This document shows, one piece after another, positions 52,981-64,000 of a stretch of 64,000 nucleotides of DNA. The DNA is from Trichoplax sp. H2 (taxonomy: Eukaryota > Placozoa > Uniplacotomia > Trichoplacea): positions 62,001 to 126,000 of the forward strand of contig NOWV01000209.1 of assembly GCA_003344405.1 (NCBI GenBank). The letters are read 5' to 3'. Each line of letters starts with the position of its first letter. Within the stretch, counting starts at the first letter, position 1. Both the position numbers and the translations under genes were made by a program. The notes beneath the pieces are model-generated. The model worked only from the letters and a program-made list of their open reading frames with translations, ran no database searches and had not been told where the DNA came from.

Positions 52981-53745
52981 CGCTGCCATTTCTTCTAATG
53001 ATTAGATGCTACACTGTATGTCGTCGAGAGAGTATAGACTATTAGAAAAGTGCATCTCCAACAATCTAGAGTTCTCTAGAGTGCATTCAATGAACACTAA
53101 AATGACATTCTGTGCTACCTAGGATATATTCAATCAATACTGCCATTTCCTATCAAGATTATTATACAGTATGTTGTATCCCATATACGGGCTAAGAGAA
53201 GAGTGCATGTCTAACAATCCACCGTTACATAAAGTACATTCAACAAACATTAATCATTTCTCTTTTATGTTATATCGCATGCACTGATCTCTAGGAAAAG
53301 ACATTTCTAGCAATCTAGAGTTATATCGAGAACATCCAACATGCATTGTCGTTTCTTATAATGGCCATATGTTGCGTCGTCGCTGTAGACTACAAGTAAT
53401 CTAAAGTTGTACGTATATAGTATATCCGGTAAACACTGCCATTTCCGATAATCATGATTTGCTATATGGTAGATCCAGACTACTAGAAGCATATTTCTAG
53501 TAATCTAGCATACATAGATGCATATATAGAACATTCTCGTCAATACTAGCATTTCCTATCTTGATTTAAACATGATTTCAAAGCTACAGGCTACTGGAAA
53601 GGATATTTCCAACAATCTAAAGTTATATATAGTGCGTTTAAATAAAAACGGCATTTCCTACCATGATTAAGTGTTATTGCGTAACCGTAGGCTACTAGTA
53701 AAGTACATTTCTAGCAGTCTAGAATTAAATATAGAACATCTGATT
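52981..53745. repeat. Degenerate tandem array upstream of the ADAM-like gene, about 115 bp unit
   Basis: About six or seven diverged copies with ACATTTCTAGCAATCTAGAG-like, TATATAGAACAT-like and ACTGCCATTTCCTATCATGA-like words. The array ends about 215 bp before the ADAM-like start codon and may overlap its promoter. A partial copy flanks the ADAM relic at 46330-46600. Confidence 0.8.
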
Positions 53746-53962
53746 CTATTTTTTACAGTAGAAACGAAATTTCTGGACGTCATCGTAACTAAAATAGCAA
53801 TAGCAACAACCCAATATTGACGGAATTACTTCAACAGAGCAAAGAATTGAAAAGTTTATATATACATCCACATAGTAAATTGAACAATTTTTATGATTTC
53901 GTAAGTGAAGACAGAAACGAGTAGAATTATCCAAAGTAAAGAGTAGACAACCACAATTTACA

Positions 53963-56113
53963 ATGAATTCAAATGTTTCTAAATTACTAACCACGATTGC
54001 TACTTTGCTATTGCTAGCTTCCATTAGTCTAGCAAAAAGTGAGGACCAAATCAAGCGACATCTTACCAATTATCAACTCCACTCGCCTATCAAGGCTTAT
54101 TTCGACTATAATCGATCCTCATGTCGTGGCCAATTTAACTTCTCTGTGGCCAATAAAACGATACTCTTATCCATCAGACCTTCACAGAATGTCTCATGGA
54201 ATCGAAATAACAGCCAAAATTGTGCCATCTTGCCTACTAGTGTTGTTGGAAAAGTAACTAATAATTCACAATCATACGTCGATGGAATAGTGACAAACCA
54301 TGGAGAATTTTACGGAAAAATCGCAATAGGACGTGGAAAATTTACAAAGATTTATTATGTTGATTCTTGGTTTAGTGACCATGATGATGAAAGATATGCA
54401 TTAATATATAGTTTTGCAGACTTGATTCCATATCAATATCGTAGTGGAACTGCCAGGTATGGTATTCTGACTGAAAGTATTGAAAATCTTGACAAATATC
54501 TTGCTACAGATCAGGATCTTTCGCTTTTGGAAGAAGACAGTGATGAGATGTTTATACAATCAAAGGTGTCGCCTAATAGACTAGACGATTCTCCTCTCAA
54601 CTGGAAATCAGGTCCTCTCCAAGTTAAGAAAAAAATTTGCAAGCTGCTAGCCATTTCTGATGCTAGCTTTACTGTTAGCTACCATAATAACAAACCAGTC
54701 ATTGAAGCAGCTTTATGGAATATTGTTCTAGCAGGGAATAAATTGATCCAATCCTTGTCTGTGGATGATGACCATTACATTAGGGACGAAATAGAATTTC
54801 AACTGGATAGCGTTCAAATTGAAGAGCCAGATTGGTACGTCAATGATGCGGGGCAGGAAGATAGCTCAGATCCTATGGAATATTTACTGCAACGTTCTCG
54901 GCTAAATTACAACGATTACTGCTTAGTTATTGTACTTACTAATCGTGAATTCACTAACCACGAAAACAGTATCAGTTGGACTCATGGAACAAAAAACTTT
55001 GGTCTATGTTCACCTTACCAGCAGCATCCTACTGTTCAAGAAATGATATCGGGAAATGTAATGATTATCAGTCGAAAAAGTCTCAATTCTACTCTGCCTC
55101 AAGCCATGATAGAGAATGAATTTATTCAAGAATTAGCTATTGCCACTGGTCTATGGCACGAAGATAGAGAATGCTTAGATAAAAGCACGACTAAAGCTAT
55201 TTTAGCTCAAACTAATCCATGCGATAAGCAATCTATTCTCACTACTCTACGTGATCGATTGAATACATGTTCCAGGAAACAGTTACTTGATGTAAATGTT
55301 GCCTCCAATCAATGTGGCAATGGTAGAATTCAACCTGGTGAAGAATGCGATTGCGGCGCAAAAGAAGATTGTTCAGACAGTTGTTGTGATGCAGAAACTT
55401 GCAAACTGATAACGTCGAGTCAATGTAGTCCAAGCCAAGGTCCTTGTTGTAATCCAGATTCATGCATGTTTTATAATGTATCGGAAGAAATTGCTTGTCT
55501 CCATGAAGAAGAATGCTATCATAGCAGTTTATGTGATGGCAAGACACACGGTTCGGTTTGCCCTCCACCAAAAACGAAGCCTGATTCAACGCTATGTGAA
55601 GGTAATAGAAAGACGTGCCAAAATGGAGAATGTTCAGGATCTTTATGCTTACAATATGGTCGTCAAGCATGCGAGTGCCAAGTGAAGGAGAAATCTTGCC
55701 ATCTATGCTGTTGGAATGAAAACACAAAGACTTGTCAAAGTATTTCCGACTATCCAGAATATGATAAGTTGCCTGGAATGTACAAGCCAGAAGGAAGCAA
55801 CTGTGGAAATGGTAGTGGAATTTGCAATTGGGACGGACATTGTATACCTCCAGTTCGAATTGGAGCTAGTTTTATTAGTGTCATTTTACGTAAGCTATTG
55901 CGGTATTTAGGTAGAGCTCTTTTGGCAGCCATGTTAGCATTCCTTGCTACTACCCTCCTTATTTACTACATGCTATATAATGAGCCTTTCTTTTTCGCTT
56001 TACTGTTTCTGACGTCTGTCGGTTTTGGATATTTTCTGAACAAGAAATTATTTACTACTTGCCAATCGGCCAAGGATGAAGATCAAAATAGTGAAGAGCG
56101 CTTACGAGTATGA
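53963..56113 (+). CDS. ADAM10-like membrane protein with degraded protease site (intronless)
   Basis: 716 aa in one exon. The N-terminal signal peptide is about 1-24. A prodomain-like region follows, then a metalloprotease-like region from about 225 containing NYNDYCLVIVLTNREF, an ADAM10-type stretch. The zinc motif HExxHxxGxxH occupies 389-399 as QELAIATGLWH: first and second His are Gln389 and Ile393, while Glu390, Gly396 and His399 remain. No activity is expected. The usual RxxR pro-site is only VKKK. A disintegrin-type domain starts at Cys451 (CGNGRIQPGEECDCG) with CSPSQGPCC; a cysteine-rich ADAM10/17-type domain follows (CHLCCW). Two hydrophobic segments (about 645-670 and 674-692) end the protein, where ADAM10 has one; the short tail is acidic. 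Likely role: a binding pseudoprotease or decoy at the membrane, by inference. A damaged partial copy of the locus lies at 46.3-47.1 kb. Confidence 0.88.
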   Translation: MNSNVSKLLTTIATLLLLASISLAKSEDQIKRHLTNYQLHSPIKAYFDYNRSSCRGQFNFSVANKTILLSIRPSQNVSWNRNNSQNCAILPTSVVGKVTNNSQSYVDGIVTNHGEFYGKIAIGRGKFTKIYYVDSWFSDHDDERYALIYSFADLIPYQYRSGTARYGILTESIENLDKYLATDQDLSLLEEDSDEMFIQSKVSPNRLDDSPLNWKSGPLQVKKKICKLLAISDASFTVSYHNNKPVIEAALWNIVLAGNKLIQSLSVDDDHYIRDEIEFQLDSVQIEEPDWYVNDAGQEDSSDPMEYLLQRSRLNYNDYCLVIVLTNREFTNHENSISWTHGTKNFGLCSPYQQHPTVQEMISGNVMIISRKSLNSTLPQAMIENEFIQELAIATGLWHEDRECLDKSTTKAILAQTNPCDKQSILTTLRDRLNTCSRKQLLDVNVASNQCGNGRIQPGEECDCGAKEDCSDSCCDAETCKLITSSQCSPSQGPCCNPDSCMFYNVSEEIACLHEEECYHSSLCDGKTHGSVCPPPKTKPDSTLCEGNRKTCQNGECSGSLCLQYGRQACECQVKEKSCHLCCWNENTKTCQSISDYPEYDKLPGMYKPEGSNCGNGSGICNWDGHCIPPVRIGASFISVILRKLLRYLGRALLAAMLAFLATTLLIYYMLYNEPFFFALLFLTSVGFGYFLNKKLFTTCQSAKDEDQNSEERLRV

Positions 56114-56539
56114 TTGGAGATGGGCGCTTGCTTGCTTACTACCTTCATCCAATTTGATACAGGTGTAACAATTTTATTTTCAAAAGTAACTAATAAAATA
56201 GATACTGGCGATGAGTTAAAGATAAAGTAAAAGTATTTTAATTTTGCTGGATTAGAATGTACAGCAATCGTTGCTGTAAAATAATGATACTCTCCATCTT
56301 ACCAAGCACCCTATTATCAATCGTGTACATCCATGTATAGCCAATGAATCATTTTTAATGGTGGAAATTAAATGATCCTGCTCTTTATTATGTCAACTGA
56401 CTGTATCACTTGAAATATGTCTACAGCTCTTGTTTCTCTTCATGTTTGTTCATTTTTTTTTTTTAATATTGAACTATTGATCTACAATCAGTACAATTTT
56501 TATTTTATTATAGAAATGTAATCCATTTATCGTCAGTTT

Positions 56540-57235
56540 GTACGTGTAGCGGCATGAAGACTATTGTATTTAATTATTTAAATAATCTGCAAAGTAAAGT
56601 AATAAAAGTAATCCATTTACAACGATGTGCTAATTAAATTGTTGTTATCATGGTCTATTGGTATATTAACGATCCACGATCAAATATCGCCTGAGTTGGA
56701 TGATTTAATGTACAAAACTACTTTATAATCATTAAAATACTTCTCTAAGACAAAATAATTGTTTGCAGGTTGTGTAGTAAATACTCAACACATTAACAAG
56801 TGCATACCCGTTGAAGAAGACAAGGCATAGCAAGTTGGAATTTCATTAGCACCAATGTGTATCGAATGATAGCGGCGTAAAGACAGTTGTATTAAATAAT
56901 ATGCAAAGGAAAGTAATAAAGTAATCCATTTACAACGATGTGCTAATTAAATTACTGTTATTATGGTCTATTGGTATATTAACGATCCACGATCAAATGT
57001 CGCCTGAGTTCGATAATTTAGACTTTATTTAACCTTAAAATAAATATGGCGATAATTCGTTGATATCCATATGTTCTTATCATGAAATTAATGGTTAAAA
57101 CACTTGTCTAAAGATGACAGAGTCCGTAAAGTCTAAATGATTGTTTGCACGTTGTGTAGTAAATACTCAATACATTGACAAGTGCGTACCCGTTGAAGAC
57201 AGGGCATAGCAAGTTGGAATTTCATTGACGACTGT
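56540..57235. repeat. Tandem duplication, about 313 bp x 2
   Basis: Copies at about 56540-56857 and 56858-57235 share ATCCATTTACAACGATGTGC, TATTAACGATCCACGATCAA, TGTGTAGTAAATACTCAA and GGCATAGCAAGTTGGAATTT. Confidence 0.92.
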
Positions 57236-57894
57236 GTTTTTGGGAAGAGTGGGGAGAAAAGGAGAAATGACATATGTGGCATTGATTGAAATATCGCAAT
57301 TAGGATCAGTCCTATAACGTGTAAAAAATTAAGATTGCCAATCTCTGCTAAGTAAATATGAATATTAACTTATCTTTGGAGGCGTCTTACTAGCATTAAT
57401 GAAATATTAATGAAGTGTAAATTTAAGAAAAGGATTATGAGCTGGAATGTTTTTACCAGATGGGGTGTAATACTATTTCTAAGCCTACATGCACGTAATG
57501 TAATATTGCCATAACGTAAAGTAGATAAACCGTGAAATCTATTGTAAGGAATATGTATGTGGATGACAGAGAGTTATTGAGGCAAATATTTTGCGTAAAT
57601 TTCCTTCATTGGATCTACGCATAGATACAAGCACAATTTTTTATACTCTTTTCGGTACACGTTAACAGATGTTTAGCGGTAAAACCATATTTTCGTAAAT
57701 AATTCAATACACATTGGTATCAATAAATCATCCGCTGTTCAATTTTGATATTTCGCTGAGCGCTATTATTCATATACTTTGATTATTTGCATGCACATCA
57801 TTCTATGATACAAATCAGATGGTTTCTTTACACCAATGTGTGTTGAGTCGTTCACGAAAATGAACATCTTTTGATATATACGATACCAAAAAAT

Positions 57895-58750
57895 GTATAG
57901 AAGTTGTATTCATTTCTAGGTTTCATTAAATTAAGGAAAATTTATTGCTTAATGCTATTTTAAGGCGAAAGTTGGATGGTTTATTTACGCCAACGTGTGT
58001 TGAGTCATTCACAAAAATGAATAAAAAAGTTATGCTACTATCTAGGTCCCATTAAGGAAATTTATTGCTTAAAATGCTATTTTAACGCGAAAGTCGGATG
58101 GTTTATTTACGCCAACGTGTGTTGAATCATTCTCGAAAATGAATAAAAATGTAGTACTTCTATCTAGGTCCCATTAAGGAAATTTATTGCTTAATGCTAT
58201 TTTAGCGTAAAAGTCGGATGGTATATTGATACCAATGTATATTGAATGATTCCCTCAAATGTTGTTTTACCGTTCATTAAACTCCTATCTAGGTCCCATT
58301 AAGAAAAGTTATTGCTTAATGCTATTTTATCGTAAAATTCGGATGGTATAATGATACCAATGTGTATTGAATCATTCCCTCAAATGTTCCATTAAATTAA
58401 GGACAATTTATTGCTTAATGCTATTTTAAGGCGAAAGTTGGATGGTTTATTTACGCCAACGTGTGCTGAGTCATTCACAAAAATGAATAAAAAAGTTATG
58501 CTACTATCTAGGTCCCATTAAGGAAATTTATTGCTTAAAATACTATTTTAACGCAAAAGTCGGATGGTTTATTTACGCCAACGTGTGTTTAGTCATTCTC
58601 GAAAATGAATAAAAATGTAGTACTTCTATCTAGGTCCCATTAAGGAAATTTATTGCTTAATGCTATTTTAGCGTAAAAGTCGGATGGTATAATGATACCA
58701 ATGTGTATTGAATGATTCCCTCAAATGTTGTCTTACCGTTCATGAAATAT
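57895..58750. repeat. Higher-order tandem repeat: ~120 bp units in a 464 bp super-unit
   Basis: Basic unit words are TCTAGGTCCCATTAAGG, TTTATTGCTTAATGCTATTT, AGTCGGATGGT, ACGCCAACGTGTGTTGA (or ATACCAATGT) and AATGAATAAAAA. The run from about 57925 recurs at about 58389 in the same order of unit variants. Confidence 0.92.
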
Positions 58751-61434
58751 TTTTGGATGTGTACTCAAGAGTGTAATAACTTATGTATGCATCTACACGT
58801 AGATCCCATGTTTCAACGGCAAATTTCGCGTAAAGTGTTTGCCTTTGTAACTCTCCTTTGATACGTATGGATATATCATACAACAAACTCCGCTCAACAT
58901 GGGATGGTGTATAGTAAAGAGGGTAATAAGCTCGATTGAAATCCCTTCCAGATGCTAGGGTTTGATATTCTGTAAATTATTTTTATAGGTTATACCTTGG
59001 TCGTTTTTCCGTAAAGTTCTGATGGCCTCTATGAAAATTTCGTTTTACCGTTAAACATCAGATGATGTGCAGTAAATAGTACAAAAAGTTACGATATACG
59101 GGTATGCACTGTTGTAGTTCTTAATTCAGGAAAAATCGCTTGGAATATCCCCTTCCATGACTATTTTTGGGACACAAACTACAGTATATGGCCCACTTTC
59201 GCCGGCTACGTGCATTCTCGTACAGTACTTTCGTTATTGTCCACTTTGACTTGTTTCTAATTTTACTGTACTGTTTATTGATTCGTATTATGGGTAGTGG
59301 ATTGATATTCCAGTCTTTTGTGGCATTCGCTCTAGTGATTGACAAGGCATATATACCGTGAAAATTTATTTAACCTTAATTAACCTGCTGTCTTCTAGGT
59401 ACTCACTGTAAGATGTTAATTGGCATGTTACTTTTATCTTACGTTTGTCGAATGGCTAAATATGTAATGTAGGACAGACGAGCAATTTACTTTTAACGTT
59501 ATTGGAGAGTACTGGATTGTAGGTAGCAATTTTTAAGATAGAGTTAAAACGGTGCAATATGTTTTATAGCCCATGATTATCGTGCTTATGAATGCTAGAA
59601 ATAAGGTTCGATAACTCTCTTTCTGCCTAGCATTATTTTGATATTACTCTACTACAGGAAAATGGTATATTATTTTGCGCAGCCTTCCAGTAATTGTAGC
59701 TATTGGAAGTTGGTATGGTAGCTTGAGAATGATACCATTATTAGATCTATTAACCAGTGTAATACTTAGCATAGCAATCACTGCCTTATTACGCTTCTTT
59801 ATTTGAACTATTTTGCTCATATCTGGCAAGAATTTATCGCTATCGTTACTATGACTCATTGCAAATAGGTCCAATGGGCATACGAACGCATGTACTTGTA
59901 TAGGGTATAGGGGACTGGATGCTTGCAGAATACTGCGTAATCGCTCCATAACGGAAATGAATAAATATCAAGACTGTTTGAACGGTCGTAAATTGCGCCA
60001 TTTATTGAAAGCAACGAATCATTCCCTACCAGAACCATCGCCAAAGGGTTTCACGAAATTAAGGTATGATGACCAAGACTACGGATATCATTTTGTATTT
60101 TTGGAAGCCCTTTTGACATCATTACAATATGCTGTGTGCATAGCCTAAAATTTTTTCAGCTGTTTTGAAGTACTATTCTTGCATTGATTCGATACTGTTG
60201 TAAATATTGATTAGAAAAGGAGGTAAGTTTATTGGTTTTTTCTTGCCTTTCCTATATGTAGAGTAGTGTCTCCATATTGTATTCTCGTCATCAATGTCAT
60301 GGGTTAATGTGTCCACTACCAATTTAATCATGTACAGTAGTAGTATATTTTTAAGCGTTGGGAGACTATGTGGAATGAAGTTTGGCAATGGTATTTTTTT
60401 CGTACGTTATTAAAGTAAAAGTATACCTCACTATGATTACAAGGCTATTATGTCCCATTTTAAAAGATTAAGGCTCAATTTTACTACGCTGTCTAGTGAT
60501 TGAAGTATATATAATTTGCTGTGATACTTATTGTTGAGGAAATTACAGGTTCAAATGGGAGATGTGCTAAGTAGATTGATATACGCGTTTAATGTGGTTA
60601 ATTTTATAGAGATCCGGTGATAGTTTTGCACGCAATGCGCTATAACAAAACATATCGTTGATAGACTGCTGTATCAGGAACTACTAAAAGTAAAAGAGGG
60701 TCACTACAAAATAATAGATGGACGCTTATCATTTTTGGGGGAAAAAATCAGCCCATCCTTCTCGTTTTAGTAGTCCAGTATATCGACACGTATACCCCAA
60801 TATACTGTATATTATTATTTTTGATTTTTGAATCCATATGTGTACGCGTCTATTATTTAGTCGATATGATTTGATGTGTTGCATTTGTATTGAAGTTGAG
60901 TAAGTAATGCATAATATTTCGCTTGTAATAACTTCTGTCAGACTAATCTAGACAGTACTATAAAAGTTAGCCATAACTAATTTTTAAATCAAATATACCG
61001 TATTAGATATAGTTAGTCAATGTCTTTCGACGTCTAATATTGCGCTTGTAATGACTTCTCCGATTGATCTACTCGTATACTGTCGAGGTTAGGTGCAACT
61101 GACTTTGAAAATATAGGTAGACTGTGTACTCATGATTTTAGTAAATGGCTTTTGCTGTGTTGGATTTTATCTTCCTCTACTGATTGAATTTTATGTTGAA
61201 AATATCTCCTACTGCGCTAATTATGGTCAGCTAAGTGATCCTTCAGAACTATGACCTACGGAGATGAATTGTATATGGTAATATTGATTAGATGTTTTTT
61301 TCAATTGAAATTGACAATGCGTTTCATGTGTTTATTAGATCAGGATGACCGATGAAGGGATATGAATATGATGGCAAGGCGGTAAGATTTCTATTTTGTA
61401 CAGTATGTGTAGTTGATGTATCTTCATCTATATA

Positions 61435-62285
61435 ATATAATTCATTATTAGACGGATAGTTTGAGTTGGTGATTATTTATGATTATCATTATTTTGGAGA
61501 GGGTTGTTGATTATGAGGCAATTTGATGTAAGTTAATGTCTATAATTAGTTATTAGATAGCTAGTTTGAGATGTTGTTGATTGATTATGATTATCATGAT
61601 TTTAGAGAGGGTTGTTGATTATGAGGCAATTTCACGTATGTTAATGTAGCATATATAATTAGTTATTAGATAGATAGCTTGAGTTGGTGATGTTGTTGAT
61701 TATGAGGCAATTTGATGTATGTTAATGTCTATAATTAGTTGTTAGAGAGATAGTTTGAGTGGGTGATGTTGTTGATTGATTATGATTATCATGATTTTAG
61801 AGAGCGTTGTTGATTATGAGGCAATTTCACGTATGTTAATGTAGCATATATAATTAGTTATTAGATAGATAGCTTGAGTTGGTGATGTTGTTGATTATGA
61901 GGCAATTTGATGTAAGTTAATGTCTATAATTGGTTATTAGATAGCTAGTTTGAGATGTTGTTGATTGATTATGATTATCATGATTTTAGAGAGGGTTGCT
62001 GATTATGAGGCAATTTCACGTATGTTAATGTAGCATATATAATTAGTTATTAGATAGATAGCTTGAGTTGGTGATGTTGTTGACTATGAGGCAATTTCAT
62101 GAATGTCAGTGCATAGAATTAGCTATTAGAGAGATAGTTTGAGTTGGTGATTGATTATGATTATCATGATTTTAGAGAGGGTTGTTGATTATGAGGCTAT
62201 TTCATGTATGTTAACGTATATAATTAGTTATTAGAGAGATAGCCTGAGTTGGTGACATTGTTGACTGATTGTGATTATCATGTCC
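61435..62285. repeat. Composite tandem repeat, about 190 bp period
   Basis: GATTATCATGATTTTAGAGA anchors near 61481, 61590, 61783, 61973 and 62159. Units also share GTTGTTGATTATGAGGCAAT, TTAATGTCTATAATTAGTTA and TAGATAGCTTGAGTTGGTGA. Confidence 0.92.
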
Positions 62286-62412
62286 TATTCAAAGCAACGT
62301 TGAGCTATTGCCTGCGCGTATAGTGCTATCTATACACGCATGATCCAGTCTATTCCATGGTGGCGCCATTACCGTAGTATTGCAGCAAAAAGTTATTGAT
62401 GCTGGCAGGGAT

Positions 62413-62496
62413 TACTCCACTACAGATTGTCCCTCAAAAGCCGTAGCTAATAAACTTTTTCGTTACGGCTTTTGAGGGAGAATTTTGAGTGGAGTA
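62413..62496. repeat. Hairpin, about 35-40 bp arms
   Basis: The left arm starts TACTCCACTACAG and contains CCCTCAAAAGCCGTA. The right arm carries TACGGCTTTTGAGGG and ends GAGTGGAGTA. About 6 mismatches; loop of about 17 bases near GCTAATAAAC. A stem of this size is compatible with a small-RNA precursor or a MITE remnant. Confidence 0.88.
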
Positions 62497-64000
62497 GTCT
62501 CTGTTGATATATGGTTAAGCATATAGTTTATACTGTCACGACAGTACGGTAATTTTGCATTTGTGGATGAAATAGTCCAGGGTAGTATTGCCGAGCTCAT
62601 TTTCCATGCGTTGGTAATGCACTGCGTGGAACAATCTATTCAGTGTTGATTGTCACTGGTTAGAGACATGATTTTATTTTGGCCGGTAGTCCAATAGCGG
62701 AGTCGATATGGTGATGCAGCAATGGAGGAGATACACCGTTTACTGCAGAGGAAACGACGACAAACACTGTATACGATCGTTTTCCTTGTGGCCATTTTGG
62801 CGGCGCAGTCCAAATGCAAAGCATAATGCAAGTGGTCGCACACGTTGGATACCAGCTGTGTCAGAAGTATAGTACATTAAGATTACCTTCTCATCATCCA
62901 TTTGGAATAACCCCTTTGTAAAGCTATTTCAACAAAGTAGACTACAAGTTGAAGTCATTGCTTGAGCAATTAGCCCCTGAATTTGAAAAGATTTGTTGTT
63001 TGTTGGCATTGCTGCTTGCCACCATTTTTTCTTTCTTTCCTTTTGACCTCTTGCGCAGCCACAACAGGACGTCAGGATGTCGTGACGCTCCACGTGTGTG
63101 CTCTTAGTATGATGTAACCGTTACAGCAATACAAACTCGACTTGTTGGAGGGTTGGTTTGCGTTGCCGTATGATGACTCAGTGACTATGGACACGTACGG
63201 CAACGTCAACATGGCTCCGCTTTCTTCTCCATCACTGTGCTGCGATCCTCAGACTCATCATGTGGTTTGATTCTTTTGGTTTTGGGGGGGGGGGGGACTG
63301 TTCATTTCTGAATCTATTTCCAGATGAGTACAGCATGGAGGACTCCGACTAGCATAGTCATGTCGAAGTACTGTACAGTGTACCGTAAGTTGGACTGGGC
63401 GAATGGAAAGAGACCAAGTCAATCCTGTAGTCAACATGGACGTCGAGTGATAGGCACTTGTACTGTAGCTTTACCATACTGAAGTTGTTCTCTAGCCGTT
63501 CTGTGAATGATGATGGCGAGAGAAAGTGTTGAAAATGAGCACAGTACTGCAGGAAGGGTAGAAGAGAACTTGTACGGCGGGCGGTAATGATTGATTTCTT
63601 TCTCGATCATTGTCAAAATGTGGACTACTCAGTAGTGGCATTGCAATCAGGAAAATGCAAAGTCCACCCGAAACCCGACTTGCGGGATTCGGCTGGAGTA
63701 TCGGTGTAGTAATACAGTGTTTGTATAGGGGATTGTCGTCATTTGGGTTTGCAAAAAGGAACCGTTGGATCGGGTTTGAGCGGGTTCGGGTTGCCTTTTG
63801 ACTCCATTGTACAACCCTGAATGCAATCAACATGATTGCTGCACTACTACTACTGAGTACAGTAGAATGATGCATCGTTTGGGTTTTCTTTTGTTGTACT
63901 CTATACTGTATAGTAGAAGATTCCTTGATGGTTTTAGGCAGAGATCGAGAAAAAAAAAGGAAGCGTTTTTTTTTTTCTTTTTTTTCTGACCTCGATGATT

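Larger units (their letters stand above)
57236..64000. other. Repeat-rich distal region without recognised gene
   Basis: Beside the listed repeats I see no supported exon. Short frames at 59.1-60.1 kb and 63.4-63.9 kb overlap on both strands and carry no motifs. A 13-base poly-G run lies at about 63284-63297, and T runs near the window end. GC content rises after 62.6 kb, which could mean a promoter or gene beginning just beyond the window. Confidence 0.5.

Noticed and set aside
55242-55727. 161-codon minus-strand frame
   Set aside because: Antisense to the cysteine-rich region of the ADAM-like gene, where family motifs are on the plus strand.
59121-60148. Cluster of overlapping frames on both strands, considered as a decayed transposase
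   Set aside because: No catalytic motif, terminal repeats or target-site duplication could be found.
62640-62843. Minus-strand frame with AAAATGGCC context as a possible first exon
   Set aside because: The start context resembles ALIX and SMARCC, but no following exon can be found below it; the next 1.2 kb is hairpin and tandem repeat.
1-64000. tRNA, rRNA, CRISPR, bacterial operon or viral insertions
   Set aside because: None seen: no cloverleaf or rRNA-like block noticed by eye, repeats are direct tandem rather than spacer-separated, and all genes have spliceosomal introns or animal-type domains. tRNA absence was not tested by a covariance model.

Overview
This is an AT-rich, intron-rich animal genome window. 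All large genes have canonical GT-AG introns, and their products are typical of metazoans (ALIX, a SWI/SNF SMARCC subunit, an ADAM10-type protein, a sorting nexin). Short introns, spacious minisatellite-filled intergenic DNA and gene style suggest an early-branching animal such as a placozoan (Trichoplax/Hoilungia type). That assignment is inference and was not checked by any search.

Layout. 1-8.7 kb: AT-rich DNA with tandem duplications and a degenerate ~83 bp array, no gene seen. 8.7-14.5 kb (+): a fragmentarily resolved sorting-nexin-like gene with an N-terminal C2HC finger, a PX domain and a BAR-like C-terminus. 14.5-18.1 kb: intergenic, with two perfect CRE palindromes and a TGTACAGT-rich tract before the next gene. 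18.1-23.9 kb (+): complete 17-exon ALIX/PDCD6IP homologue (849 aa). 25.4-34.2 kb (-): complete 30-exon SMARCC1/2 (BAF155/170) homologue (1335 aa), convergent with ALIX. 34.75-35.76 kb: a second copy of the SMARCC promoter and first exon, separated from the first by a 20-N gap, followed by a ~135 bp tandem array. 38.0-45.0 kb (-): complete 13-exon class I/II PLP aminotransferase (423 aa) with a 3.7 kb repeat-filled first intron. 45.0-50.7 kb: two hairpins, a 53 bp minisatellite and a relic of the ADAM locus. 50.7-51.3 kb (+): an unrecognised single-exon ORF. 54.0-56.1 kb (+): an intronless ADAM10-like gene whose zinc site is degraded. 56.1-64 kb: repeat-rich, no convincing gene.

The genes do not form a pathway. 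ALIX and the sorting nexin both act in endosomal membrane traffic; SMARCC is nuclear; the aminotransferase is metabolic; the ADAM-like protein should be membrane bound. For ALIX, SMARCC and the aminotransferase I joined every exon by hand; splice phases agree throughout and no frameshift is needed.

The most striking observation is at the SMARCC 5' end. The two copies are near identical except that a 143 bp block lies in opposite orientation, bounded by palindromic TGTAC repeats. This looks like a small inversion between haplotypes or paralogous copies at a promoter.
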